Shown piece by piece: positions 46,366 through 58,325 of a DNA stretch of 64,000 nt (positions are counted from its first letter, which is position 1; the number at the start of each line of letters is the position of its first letter). The position numbers and the translations under genes were made by a program. The stretch comes from Takakia lepidozioides (lineage: Eukaryota; Streptophyta; Takakiopsida; Takakiales; Takakiaceae), in the NCBI GenBank assembly GCA_030704615.1, contig CM060734.1, positions 17,236,001 through 17,300,000 of the forward strand, read 5' to 3'. Below the pieces are notes generated by a model. It saw nothing but the letters and a program-made list of their open reading frames with translations. It was not told where the DNA came from and did not search any database.

Positions 46366-49300
46366 CAGCTGACCAGGGAAACCCCCTTTCACAAGGTAGA
46401 GGCTGTTCACACAATTCCATGTGCGCAAAACTTCAAACCCTGAAGACTTCAGGTATGATGCCAATGCCCGACGACTATCTTTGTCACATGACTGAAAAAG
46501 CAGAAGTGTCCATGCATACAGAAACTGAACACCCAACTCCAGTAGTTGTCCTCGAATTTGTTCCAGCCTGGCGTCTTGCCCTTTGGAAGAACTTCTAGCA
46601 CAGCCTGGCCATCCGGGATGTCGAGAATGACAATGTCAGCCGCATATGTTTTCTGCACACCGCACACGAAGGTGGGACCTGTGCTCACCTGCAACATACA
46701 TGTTTTTTTTAAGAATGATGGAAAGAATGTTTTCAAAGAACCAGACTGAAATACTGCCAATGAAACTTTCAGAGAAAAAAGAAAGAAATTGGAATTCTCA
46801 CTAGATTGAGGAATGAGATTATGTTGTCCCAGGTAGGCGAAGGCACCCCAGTGTATCCTCTCTTTCGACTCTGCATCATCGACAGCCAACCCTCATTGAC
46901 AATTTTAATCTCTCATGCGGAATCAGAACGGGAAGGGTGTGGCTTGGCATCGAACACGCACTGAACTGTGCGGGTATATCTTCCAGCAGTGAAGTCCTGC
47001 CCACTCTCCATCTCATTTTTTTTCTCCTTCCCCTTGTCATTTTCCTTCTCTTTGGACTTGTCTTTGTCCTTTGGCTTTGTTGGTGAGATGGCTATGACAT
47101 CAAGAGCCTTGTCTTTTGGTTTGCGGCCCGCCTTCTTTCCCTTCTGCGGCGTTCCCTGAGCATCAGGCTCCTTGGCAGCCAATGTTGCTATGTTTCTTTG
47201 GTACTCTTCGACAGTCAGAGGCGCCAACATCTCAGCATTATTGTTCAAATATTTCATATGTTGTTCTTGAAAGGTCGTGTGCTCCGGTGGGCAGTCAAGG
47301 TATCAGCCACAATCTCTGAAGTGAGAAGGACTCCAGTCCTTCAATATCCCTGCTAAAGACATGGTTGGATCGTTTGTAGGGTCCGACCACATGTCAAGAT
47401 AGTCTGGAATACCGCTCAGGTGATTTCCTTCCATAAGCACATATTTCATGTACTTGTTAAACAGGAGATAAATCCCAACCCACCAAAGCGCGAAGTGAGA
47501 CAGATGCAAGTAGCAAAAAATGAAAAAAACATGGAATGAAATGGCTCTGAGAACTGCTCTAAGGACCTTTCAGGACCACGCGACAGCTCCGGATGTGAAT
47601 GTCGTCAACGCCATTCAAAACATTCCATTCAATGATATTGTGAATACACCCTAATCCACGTGAATGCAAACTCTCGCTTTGGAATGACACAGACATAGAA
47701 GTGAATGTCGTCAAAGACATTCACTTTGGATTTGTGAATACACTGCTAATCAAGCCTATTGATTTCTCAAAAGAGGCAAAATCATTGGATGGAAATCAGA
47801 AACTCGAGTAAGGAACCCTCCCCAAAAACTCAATGGACATTCATAATGAACATAACACTGAGGACCTCATAATAACACTGGATGTGAATGGCGTCAACGC
47901 CATTCACAGAATTACGAACAAGGAACCAATTAATACACCCTTAGCTCCCAATCCATATAAATTCAAATTGTCGTTGATGAATGACACAGACATAGAAGTG
48001 AATGTCGTCAACGACATTCACTTTGGATCTCTGATAACACAGCTAATCAAGCCTCAAGATTTCTCGCAAGAGGCAAAAGCAATGCAGAACAACTGAATGT
48101 CTGCATTGACATTCAGCAAACTAAAGTGAGGAACCCTCGCTGTAAACTCTATGGACATTACATAAACTTACATAACTCTGAGGACCTCTCAACAACTCTG
48201 GATGTGAATGTCGTCAACGCCATTCAGGGACATTATCAATTCTAATCAAGGACACTATAATTACACCCTAAGCTCCTAATCCAGGTGAATTCAAATTCTC
48301 GCTTAAGAATGACTCAGACAAAGAAGTGAATGTCGTCAACGACATTCAATTTGGATCTATGATTCAATCCTTACTAAGCCAAATTATTTCCCAAAAAGTG
48401 CAGTAGAGTTTCCAGTACGATATTGCACCTGTACACAACTCGCATCATGGCCCACTCTCCTCCAACCTGACTGTCAAAGTCGTTGGACCGTAAAATGTTA
48501 CCATCTTTGGAGAACTCCCGGAAAAAACAGTATCTCCAGGTGAGACCTCTCCACTTCCTTATGTATGCCTCCAATGACATTTGGGGAGGGGAAACAATCG
48601 AAATGTTCAAGTCCTTCAAAGTCTGATCCAGCACAATGATGGCGCGCTTTTCGAGCTGCAAATTGTATATTTGTCAGTATTGCAAGTAAGATACTCATCA
48701 CATAATTGAAGAAAAGAAAACGGCTTATTTGAATACACACCTGACTCCAAAATGTAGCCTTGTGGAGCCAGTTATCAAACACCAAATCACTGATTCCTTC
48801 CACCTTTGTGCCAGGCTGTATGGTGCTCTTTGGGAACTGATTCAAGTCCTATACTGTCTGATCTGAGTTCCATATCTCCAACCACCTTATTTTTGTTTGT
48901 GGGTCGACCATGGATATGGCCAGCCGGTGCAATTTCTCCTGCTGCATCTCCGGATGCACATGCTTGTCATAGTGAGATTTGATCTGCTGAAGGAACTCAG
49001 AACCAAGTCCAGGATCTACTATTCTAAGCTGCTTTCCGAAGGCGGACATCAATTTGGTTCTTCGCATTTCAAACTCCTTTTTTATTGCTGCTTCCACACC
49101 CTTTGATGTCCTTAGTTCCTCTGGTGTAGTGCGGTAATATTTGGATTTTCCCTTCTCAGCTGCCTCTGCTAGTTCTTGCTGCATTGATTCAAATAGTGAT
49201 TAGCACCGAAGGGACTACAAACATGTATTCGAAAAGTAAACTGAGTATAGACTCGGGCTTACCGCATACATGTACTCCAGAAACGCCTCTCGAGTCAAAG

Positions 49301-49709
49301 AATACCAAGTGCCTGCAGCTCTTCCTGTTTCACACTTCTTGATTATATTTGGGGGGAGTACTGTCCGAAAATCATCCAGCTTCATCAGACCAATCCTCTG
49401 AATTCGGAATAATGTGTGGACCAAGCTTGTTGTCACATGCGATTTCTCTGTCGATCTGCAAAAACATTGGAAACATTGCATTCCTTAACACTGTTTTTTT
49501 GGGATTAACAAGACACTACAGAGGGAATGAAATCTCTAGGATGACTTACTTGTTCACGTCGTGCATAGCTATAAGAAGCCTAGCGATGTCGTTTCCTGGA
49601 TCCAAAACCATTGCCTCCACAGCAACATGCTTGTCTTTGTCTTTTGCATGGTGTTTCTGGATGTATCCCATCCATGCCAGCAATCGGTGGTTGCCAATTT
49701 TGCCATTCA
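46366..49709 (-). pseudogene. ParB-methyltransferase gene, copy 3b (5' part inverted away, 3' part missing)
   Basis: Minus-strand exons: 49709-49550 (starts inside the ParB domain at GNHRLLAWM), 49455-49263, about 49173-48742, 48658-48426, 47455-about 46930, about 46860-46810, and 46690-46367. The methyltransferase part has IVILDIPDGQ, NKFEDNYW and NSLYLVKGGFPGQ. Exon borders match copy 1 except that the exons homologous to 7537-7821 and 7907-8032 are joined here. Stops: TAG about 48849 and TGA about 47303 (Trp in copy 1). It ends near 46366; the last exons are absent. The N-terminal half lies at 54676-55185 on the other strand. Confidence 0.7.
47580..48360. repeat. intronic array of GTCGTCAACGAC palindromes, copy 3b
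   Basis: Seven dyads (about 47591, 47700, 47882, 47998, 48097, 48200 and 48327) of the form GAATGTCGTCAACGACATTC, sometimes with GCC replacing GAC on one side. Six of them pair into three higher-order units about 300-310 bp apart. The array lies in intron 48425-47456, the homologue of the copy 1 intron that carries the GGCGCC array. Confidence 0.9.
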
Positions 49710-50088
49710 GCGTTTACAGCAAGTTTTAAAATTTAAACTTCCAGACATGGTAGGACAACATTGTATGCCCCAGAGGATTCCACAAAAAGTTCGATAGTTA
49801 AAACACCTGAGAGACGATGAGGATTCTGATACAACTGTTTCTTCAGCGGACTCTTTTGACATGGGAGAAGACTATGCAATTCAGATGGCAGAGAAGAAGC
49901 GACGGGGGTCTCCTATGCCTGAAAGATTACCTCGATATCAGCCTCCAGAGGGCCTCACATATCCAGGTAGTGTTCAATCATCTCCGTCAACCAGTGACAG
50001 ACCTCGGGCTCGTACACAGAGTCCTTCACGAAACTCTCAACGTCAAAAAGATGCTCGCTCACAAAGGTTTGCTAATCCCAATCAGTAA
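49710..50088 (+). pseudogene. C-terminal part of the accessory ORF
   Basis: Homologous to the 31716-32681 C-terminus. A TAG at about 49795 is followed in frame by DDEDSDTTVSSADSFDMGEDYA, then AEKKRRGSPMPERLPRYQPP and a Ser/Arg-rich tail ending at TAA 50088. It retains CAG where the 31.9-kb copy has TAG. Confidence 0.7.
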
Positions 50089-50130
50089 ACCGTGAGGACA
50101 CGGTTTTTTGAGAGGGGAAGGGGTAATGTT

Positions 50131-51085
50131 AGAGGACTGTCTGGGACTTAGACACTTATACGGGATCGGTGGGGTACCCTTAATTTTTGCACAGACTGAG
50201 ACCAACAGGAGCCTTAGGGGTGACAGCAGCGCACTTTAGAGGGGGGTTACACAGCCCGTCACAGCCAACACAGCTCGTCACAGCCCGACACAGCCCATCA
50301 CAGCCAACACAGCCCGTCACAGTCCGACACAGCCAGACACAGCCAACACAGCTCGTCACAGCCAACACAGCCGTCATAGCCAGTCACAGCTTGACACAGC
50401 TGTCACGACCATAAGGAACGGATAGCAGGACAGGGAACGACTGTGGGGAACAACATCTGCGAATGAAACATGTTAGTACACGGATGACGGTTAGTGAGGG
50501 AAACGGTTAGAACAACGGGTAGGAAGATAAAGCCAGGAGCGAGGACGGGAGAAGGGCACTTCTTGGGGAATTCTGGGAGAAGGGGGGGGAGATCACTGGG
50601 AGAGGGGACTTCGGACATCACGGGAGGAAAGGAGGAGAGAGCGCATCTCTGAGCGGAAGGAGGGAGAGCACAGAGTAGGAGGAGGGCGATCTGTTGATGC
50701 TTAATGAATGCAAGCAGTAGAGTTGTAATGTAGAGCAGATTAGAGACTCCATGGCTTCAGCCTGATACTCGATAGATATTAATCTGATACATACTTCATA
50801 CTCACACTGTGTAGAGAGATCTGAGTGAAGCTGTGGAATAAATGGATGAGTTGATGGAATCCGATAGATTGCTGAAGCAAACTGATACTTAATTATCAAC
50901 AGTAAGGTAACTAGCTAACATGAATGCGGGAAGGAAAACAAATAGGAAACACCCCCATGATACACTAGCTGTAGGTCATGACTGATTATTCTGAGCGGGC
51001 TGAGTACTTAGAGATTTCCAACTCTTCTATCTTGGAGTTTCCGCCTCGGATAGCGAAGGGATGGGTGAGTAAAAGCCGCGTGACA
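50131..51085 (+). repeat. LTR (955 bp) of Gypsy family 3
   Basis: Begins TGTTAGAGGACTG after the purine tract GAGGGGAAGGGGTAA and ends near CGCGTGACA. It includes a CACAGCC minisatellite at 50250-50400 and an imperfect hairpin (CCGTGAGGACACGG) just upstream at 50087. It is inserted in the transposase of copy 3b. Confidence 0.8.
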
Positions 51086-52706
51086 ATGGCAGCCCATGAC
51101 ACGTATCAGGGAATTCCACATGAGCTTCTGGGATTCCGTATCCTTGGATTGCATGTCACAAACTGCAATTGTCATAACTCGTTGGTACATTGGATCGTAG
51201 ACATGACAAGCCATTGTCGTCCAATCCTTCACTCGTTTCACATGATCAAACATAAGAAAACAGTTCTGCAAGTCCCCAGTCTTCTGCATCTGCTTCACGA
51301 GGCTAACCCCACTGCCCTCCCCAACAGTCGACATTTTGAAAAGAAAAACTTTGATGGCACCTTGACCTGGGAATACATTGTCCTGGATGTAATCGTACTT
51401 GCTCACTCGTTTCAACTCCAAAATGTTGTCTATGTAGCCTCTGATACCAGAGCCCATTCTTAATGCATTGATTTGATGCCGAATGTTAGGTGAACTCAAA
51501 GTGGAGAAATGATCCATGACCAGGTCCAATGCTGCACCGTCAAGTTTAGTCCCCACAGAATCCCCTTCGCTCAAAATATGGCTTTCCAAGAAGGACTTGC
51601 TTGCGCCAAGAGCAATTGCAGATGTTGTTGCGGATGGGTTTCTCCCGAACTCCTGTTTAATCTGTCTCAATACTATCCCTGTAATCCCCCTTCGAGACAG
51701 GATGGTTATGGAATCCGAAATGCACACAAGCTCTTGTCATTGTTTTCAAACGGTGGACAACATAGTACATTCTTGCTCCGCAGAGCGCCAAGCAGGATGA
51801 CACAAGTTTGCAGAATTTGCAGACAAAAGTGTTTGCCGGTGGTGGGGCAGTCCCAGGCTGAAATGGATTTTCCGCCAGACCCTCCCATTCGCTTTGATTA
51901 TGAACCCTAGACTAAAGAAAGTGTCTTCAATTCAAATTATCACACCTAAGGTGTCCATTGCAAACTGTTCTCCTGAAAACAAGTTTGTCATCATTCTGAA
52001 TATTGGATGTTTTTGTTCTGCACCACGGGTGCCCGTCGTGTTTCTTGTCCATTCCATGCATCATGATTGTTACACCTCCAACTCGAGGAGGAGGAGGCAG
52101 CTCGAATAGGATATCGCCATCAAAAGTCTCTGGCAAGAACTTCACAGGCATCTGCTTCAAAGATTCCCAATCAATTCCTCGCAACTTACTTTTGAATCCA
52201 ACCATTCCTCCCATCGCCCGTAATTTTGGAATGACACTGCAAATCTCTTCTTCATCAGCTTCTCCAACCACAGTAGAAAGGACTGGATTTGGAATTTCAC
52301 TTATGTCATCATCGGACGAATCCAAAAGCTCAACGATTGGAGTGGAGGACGTTTGTTCTTTTTTCAGCACCACCTCCCTCTTGTCTTCAACGACCGAAGC
52401 AGCAGTCCCGAGCGTCACATATGACCCAAGGGACTTTCGCCGAGGCTCTCCAAGTACTCTGTATCGACCAGGGCGCACTCTCCACTGGCTGACATGAGCC
52501 GTCTCATCACGGTTTTGGAAAGAGTATTTCAACAACTTCCCTTTCAAATCGTACACCTCTTTCTCCAAAAAGATGGGGCCATTCTGAAGCTGAAAATGGG
52601 TAGCCAAGACATGTTCCAAAACAATTGCAAATCCATTGTCAAGGACTTCCTGGGAGAACGGCACTGGTTTGTCGTCAAAGAAGAACTCCGCTTCAGAGGA
52701 AGCCAT
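51086..52706 (-). pseudogene. MULE-like transposase, copy 3b (3' end cut by an LTR)
   Basis: ATG at 52706. It has GFAIVLEHVLATHFQLQNG, WRVRPGRYRVLG, STPIVELLDSSDDD, FDGDILFELPPPP and CNGHLRCDNLN. Two stops follow (TGA, TAG at 51910-51930). Then FVCKFC, SCLALC and ACVHFGFHNHP form the Cys/His region. A frameshift near 51665 follows, then the block ending GQGAIKVFLFKMSTVGEGSG, FDHVKRV and VYDPMYQRVMTIAVCDMQ. Reading stops at SLIRVMG where the LTR begins. It is divergent from the ParB N-terminal gene part at 54676, as in copy 1. Confidence 0.7.
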
Positions 52707-53460
52707 CTTCCTTCCTCGCGTACGTTGATACCTTGCTATCGCAGACCTTCAGTGTAAATCGGTTTACTGATGTCTCCAGAACACAGTTGAAGAATAAACA
52801 GAGAATATGGCGGAGGAAGCTCAGACAACGACTGTGCATATTCTGTTATTCATTCCAGATATGCAGCCGTCCATTTTAATTACTTTTCTTGTGGGCCCAG
52901 TGGTCAGAGTATCCCTAGGAGCAATGTCGGCAGCTGTTAAACCGTTAATCAGAACCTCATCAATAAACACAATAACAAGCCGACTTCCTGGAAGCATGCC
53001 ACAGGATCTGAGGGTGGGATTGCAGATTAAGTAAATGTATCTTTATACTACTACCAATGATCATGCGCACCTGGAAAGTTCAAAATGTGAAACGAACGTG
53101 GGGTTGGCTAACAAGGATGACCGTGTATAATATCCCAAAATTTGTCATCAAACTCTCGTTCATTTACATATATTTGTCTAAGACTGTGCGCCAAGATTTC
53201 TGGGATTCGCTGTTATTTTTAAATATTGGAACCGTTCTAATAAAGAACACGCCGTTTATTTTGGGCGACACACGTCAGACATCGATAACTGAATACAAAC
53301 AGCTGTACACTAATTGCTAGCATGTGCACTAAGGGAACGACTATGTGTAACGGTCACGCGAGAGGGAATCCGATGCTTCTAGAGACAAGCAACAACGCAC
53401 GCAATCCCGCAAGAAATCGGGAGTCACTTCGTTTTTCTACTTTTCGCGCTTAGAGGGAGA
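52707..53460. other. divergent promoter region of copy 3b, left part
   Basis: Non-coding between the transposase start and a hypothetical ORF. No palindrome of the element's type is seen until 54022. Confidence 0.4.
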
Positions 53461-53880
53461 GTGGTAGTCAAGCTGGAGAGGGTTCCTTCTACAATACGAA
53501 AGAGAAGAAAGTCTCTTTATTTTACTTCCCTTAGAGAGAGACGCAGAGCAAGAGAGCAAATGACGAGGCGTCGTTTGTTGGAGAACACGGGGCCAAGGCA
53601 GCAGGTGAACGCGGAGACTGATTCACAAGAGCAAACCGAGACTGAGGCAGCGGCTGTGACACAGTCGGCAATAACAGTGCACGTTGGAAACCAGCCTGTG
53701 GATGCAGAGATGACTCGCAGGGAAACTGAAGGAGGTGGAAGTACGAGGAACGCTGAACCGGGAGAAGGTCCAGAAACCCTAGAGCAGACATAAATTCCAG
53801 CAGATGTGAGAGGGAAGAGGACAGTTGCAGAAGGGGATCCAATTTCAAAACCTAAGAAGGCGCCAATAAGTTTTCTCTAA
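53461..53880 (+). CDS. hypothetical hydrophilic ORF, possible first exon of ParB-methyltransferase copy 3b
   Basis: Frame from 53461 to TAA 53793, then still open to 53880 (KRTVAEGDPISKPKKAP). Arg/Glu/Gln/Thr-rich with a basic start (IRKRRKSLYF, RERRRAREQMTRRR), resembling the low-complexity tail before the ParB domain in copy 1 only in composition. The TAA may be a CAA mutation. No homologue is evident within the window. Confidence 0.3.
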
Positions 53881-54021
53881 CTTACATTTCATTGTTGAAG
53901 ATCTGCGTAGATATTGAGTGGAATGTCCCAGAAAGGGATTGTCGCTACCGACCATCACCATGAAACAACGGTGATTTGCTTTCTACTCCTCTGTTAAGGG
54001 TTTACAGCACAATGAGTGGGT

Positions 54022-54672
54022 GACTGACGGTACCGTCATTCACTGTTGTTCAGATCATACAGTCTGTCTGATTGCCTTTCAAGCAGTCCTTCCTCTTCCC
54101 TTCTTTAGCAGGAACATGTGATTGAAGTCTACTGAATTGCGAGCGTCGTTAACGCCATTCGATTCTCCTCATGAGATTTATGTACCTATGTGTTTGAAGA
54201 GAGAGTGAGGGTCGGCATATTCAGTCATAATGTATTGCAATGCATTTTCTTTGTATGAGGTTGAACAGATAGAGAAGTGGAAAGGCGATACCGCCAATCA
54301 AAGATTTGAAGACCATACTGTAGATTCAGGTAGAGTATCGATTGGAAAGTACTCTCGACATAGACAAGAAACCGTGAATGCTTGCGACGGTAATCACAAT
54401 GGAGTCAATCTGAATAATCTGCACTTACTGTCCGCCCTAAACTATACTGAATGTCGTTGCCGCCAATCACTTACACATATATGTCATTACACAACACCGA
54501 TCCGGCAGGTCCTTGTCTTTTGTGATTGTCGTTAACGCCGTTCGCTCTCGCTCTCGCTTTTGTTTTGAATTCGGCAGGATCAGCTTTGTTTGTGTAGATG
54601 GTTCTGAATTTGTTTCACACCATTCATTGTGAGTTTCGTCGAGACAGAGTGATGGTCGTTACCGCCGTTCTA
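54022..54672. repeat. CGTTAACG-type palindromes in the promoter region of copy 3b
   Basis: Dyads or half-sites at about 54022 (ACGGTACCGT), 54138 (GCGTCGTTAACGCCATTC), 54284 (GCGATACCGC), 54452 (TGTCGTTGCCGCCAAT), 54521 (TGTCGTTAACGCCGTTCG) and 54650 (TGGTCGTTACCGCCGTTC), roughly 70-170 bp apart. They match the intronic motif of the same element (TGTCGTCAACGCCATTC). Confidence 0.75.
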
Positions 54673-54675
54673 TAT

Positions 54676-55185
54676 GCACATTACTCAGTCAGATTTGAAT
54701 GGCATCGTGCAGAAAACTTTGAGGTCCAAGCCTACAGGATCAGAGGGGAAAGGATCTGGAGATGGGGACGAGTCTGGAAAAAGCTCAGAGAATAACGATG
54801 AAGCAGATGAATCTAAAGTGCACTACCTTGACAAGGTGAAACAACTCATGTCATTCCAGAAGGTAAACCCTCAGGAGGTTATAAGGGACATGCTCGTATC
54901 TGGAGGGCGTCTGGACATCCCTCTGTGCCGGATGATATCTATGCATGTTGTGCGTCCACCTCTTTCCCATGACATAACAAAATTGGAGAGTGATTTCGTG
55001 CATGGATACAGACTTGGTGCACAAGTTTTTTATGTGTCACTGACGGATATAAATGGGAAAAGCACATTAGTGTCTCCATAGATCAGTGATACCTGGGATG
55101 AGTGCTGGAAAGATGCCAATGAGGAGTGCGAGCTGGGCCTCATGATGGGAAAGAACACCCAACAATTCTGCAACCACATGTTCTA
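54676..55185 (+). pseudogene. N-terminal part of ParB-methyltransferase copy 3b, cut by inversion
   Basis: ATG 54676 lies right after the palindromes. An acidic Gly/Ser-rich tail is followed by the ParB-like domain start (LDIPLCRMISMHVVRPP, GYRLGAQVFYVSLTD), homologous to copy 1. A TAG at 55079 is followed in frame by ISDTWDECWKDANEECE and ends at FCNHMF at about 55185, where minus-strand retroelement sequence starts. The missing next residues, GNHRLLAW, are at 49709 on the minus strand. Confidence 0.75.
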
Positions 55186-58100
55186 AGACCCTGAGCTCCT
55201 TGTCTATCCAGGTGAGTGGGGTACCAATGACTTGTGAATTGTGCAAGTATTTCCATCCCTCATGTCCCTTAAAGAAAATATCGTCAGGGCCGAATTTCTG
55301 TGTTGACAAATTGTTCCAGGCCGCATGAAACTATGAACGAATTTGAGAATCCTTTTGCATCATAACTTTTGCCTCATATAGGTACATATGAGGTGGCACT
55401 GAAGGTAAGACCCAATGATCCCCACTGGAATAACTCAGAATGCGCGATTGCATCTTGTGCTGCTCAATGTGATAACATACCAGAAAACAAGCAGCGTAGT
55501 ATAACCCACAGCCCATGACAATACTTGCTACCTCCTTGGTCTTGGTATAAATGAATCCATGTACAACTTGGAAGGCAATTAATTCCTTCAACATGGTACT
55601 TGCCTCATGCCAGTACTGCGCAAAGTGATGATCCTCAATGGGTCGATTGTTTGGAAGAACCTTAGTTCTAGTTGCCACTGGCAGCCAAATGCGCATGATT
55701 TGATAGTAATGTGCCAATGACTGCGGAGGACTAAATTCTTTCCAAGCCAAATCCAACACAATGGGAATTTGGTTGAAGGGCATAATCATAGCCCTACTGT
55801 ACTCCCTTGCAGCTGGAGTTTTAGGTGGGTTAAAAATAGCATTTCCCCATACCTCAGGCTGTGGTGGCTGTGGTGTGGCTGTAGTAACAACAGGGTCAGC
55901 TACTGGCACAATGACTTGTTGTGGTGTTGGTGGCACTGGCTCTTGTACCATTTGCATCTCCTGCACCTCCTGTGAAGAAGACTGAAAAGCCAAAGTTCTC
56001 GCTTTTAAATAAGAAGCCATTAGCTGTTCCTCAGGTACATAGACTCTCTTGTCGATATTTGAAGTGAGGTCCTCCACTTGAGTCTGCAGGCCGTCTACAT
56101 CCTCCTATAACTCCGCTATCCTACTATAGACATTGTCTATAGTAATTGTGGCAATGTTCTGCACTTGCAGTCTGAGCTCATTCATCTCGCTTTGGGTGAG
56201 CTTTCGTGGTGCTTTGCCCTCCACTGGCCCTTGTGCTAACCAGACCTGCATAAGGTGTTTATCCACCAAGTTGCTTGTGGTACCTCTGAGAGTTTGCTCC
56301 TCTCTGAGTTTGTATATCTCTAATTGCTGTTGTAAAGCCTCCATGCGCTTTGCATGAGGTTCAACCAAATTCGCATAGGCAGCAAGCAGATTATTGGCTT
56401 CCTTCCAAGCCTTGTTAATGACAGAGATTTCATTTCTATTAGCCATGACCGTTTGTTGCAACTCCAGGATGTGCCTCTCTTGGTCAGCTTCAACCTGCCT
56501 GTATTGCTTGAAAGTATCCTCATTGCGACAGATTGTATTCTTCATATCGACAATGAGTTTCACTTGCTCAACATTCTCTGCCTCTGCCTTCGTACATCTT
56601 TCCGCTTGACTGTTTATTTCTATTGTAGATTGGTCAAGCATAGTTGTGAGTGTAGCACATTGGATGGCCATCCTGTCATGCACTGTCTGCAACTCCGTAT
56701 GTAGTGCATTCACTTGTTGCAACTTGCTTTCATGCTTCACCTGCATTTGGTATAGCTGTTGCTTATGTGCTTCGTGCAACTGGTCTTGCGCGAGGCCTGC
56801 CTCAATCAATTGTTCCTTGGCCAACTGCAAAGCCGCTTCTGTACTCTCCAAGTCTTGCTGCATCTTGAGAGTGACCTCTTCATCGACCTTGTTTGCACAC
56901 TCTGTGGCAAGTCGAGCCTCAAACTCCTTCCTGAGTTCCTCCCTCAAAGCTGCCAATTGAGTAGTGGGAACATGGGATTTGACATAAGTACCCAACAGAT
57001 TAAGTGCCCTGCTTATGGAACTCATAAGCATGGCCTGTTGAGGGTCATCTTGGTGAGCTTGCTGCTGTTCTCCCTGATCCTCAACAGTGTGATGCCTTAC
57101 GAACCACTCAGGCCATTGCCCCACCAGATTTTCTTCCTGAACCACTTCATCCGTCACCGGTGCTGCAGTGTCTTGACATTCTACCTGTGGTACCTCCGTC
57201 ACAGGTGTGTGTATTATATGCACCGCAGGGTTTCCCTTGGACAATTGTTGCACCTCCGGAATCACTGTGTCCTTGACCATACCAGAATATTCATAGAGAA
57301 GGTCCCCCTTCTCAATTTCTGCCACCACCTGTTCTGTAGTGGGAATATCTAACCCTTCTTTTTCCAAATCAATTATTTCTGGTGGAACTGCATGGACAAC
57401 TTGTGGTAACTCTGTGACAAGCCGATCATCTAGCTGTGATGGCTGTGATACTGAAGTAACTTCCTCTTCCCTCTCTGAAGGTCCTGCTTCCAGTAATAGC
57501 AGTTCTCTGTGCTGCTGTGCCCCTTCCAGCACAAGAGCTTGGGAAACATTATCATGCGGATTCCGTGAAGCCAGTGGATCCGCCACTACAGTTTTTCCCC
57601 GCCTCTGTCTCTTAGTCTCGGGTTGCCCTGCCAGTCCACCCTCACTGTGTGAAGAGCCTTGCTCTTCCATTGCAGTGGTTTCTGGCTCAAACACTCCCAT
57701 CTCTTTTCTTTCTCGAGAATCAAGTATGCCAGAATCAAGAATTATTTTAGCAATGATTGGGCCAGACACTATGATAGGAGACTTTGCGGCAGTACCCTGT
57801 AAGTGCGTTGTACATCATGTCCGCCCATTCTACCTCTTCTCCTTTTAGGGCTTTGAGTATTTCTTCTGTGAAGGATCTGTTCAAATACTGTTGGTTCTGT
57901 TTCATGGCAAACAGAACGTTCAATACCTGGCCTACCTCCCTTAGCCCTGGGTACACGGCCTTGGTACAAGCATAACCCTGAGTTTTAAATAAACTCCCTT
58001 CTTGGAATAAGTCCCCTATTTGCAGTCTTGCCCTGTGCTCCTCCACATGCACCTGACCTGCTGGCAATCGAAACAATTGTTGTAGGTATAGGGGAGTAAT

Positions 58101-58325
58101 TACTAATTCAACTCCCTTCACCGTTGTTACTCCTGTCCTTGGCTCAAAGTTCTGCAAGAATTGTAACATGTACTGTCTATGGTGCAATGTCCAATCTTTG
58201 CTTTGCAATCCTTCCAATCGCAGCTCCTTCAGTAACTTTACCGCCTGTGGAGTAGCAATCGTTTGTTTCTGCAGGATTGTGGTGCTCTTCACCCTGATTT
58301 CTTCCATTCCTCTCACTCTCTTCAT
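55186..58325 (-). pseudogene. post-integrase accessory ORF, Gypsy family 3
   Basis: About 1,050 codons, probable ATG 58325 (MKRVRGMEEIRV). Domain order: N-terminal globular domain (LLKELRLEGLQSKDWTLHH, VKGVELVITPLYLQQLFRLP, RLQIGDLFQE); Glu/Gln-rich linker; long coiled coil (about 56.4-57.0 kb, heptads rich in Gln/Leu/Glu); C-terminal domain (RIWLPVATRTKVLP, YYAACFLVCYHIEQ, HEGWKYLHNSQVIGTPL). It occupies the env/accessory position of Athila/Tat-type elements, but I see no membrane segment or signal peptide, so I do not call it env. Frameshift near 57760; TAG at 56103 and 55331. Function unknown. Confidence 0.65.

Larger units (their letters stand above)
49710..51085 (+). mobile_element. 3' end of Gypsy family 3 (accessory ORF end plus LTR), displaced by inversion
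   Basis: Starts inside the accessory ORF (FKLPDMVGQHCMPQRIPQK) and runs to the LTR end, where the copy 3b transposase begins. Its first base continues the ORF that breaks off at 55186 on the other strand. Confidence 0.75.

Noticed and set aside
55186-58325. Retroviral-type envelope protein
   Set aside because: The position fits, but no signal peptide or transmembrane segment is visible; coiled coil alone is not enough.
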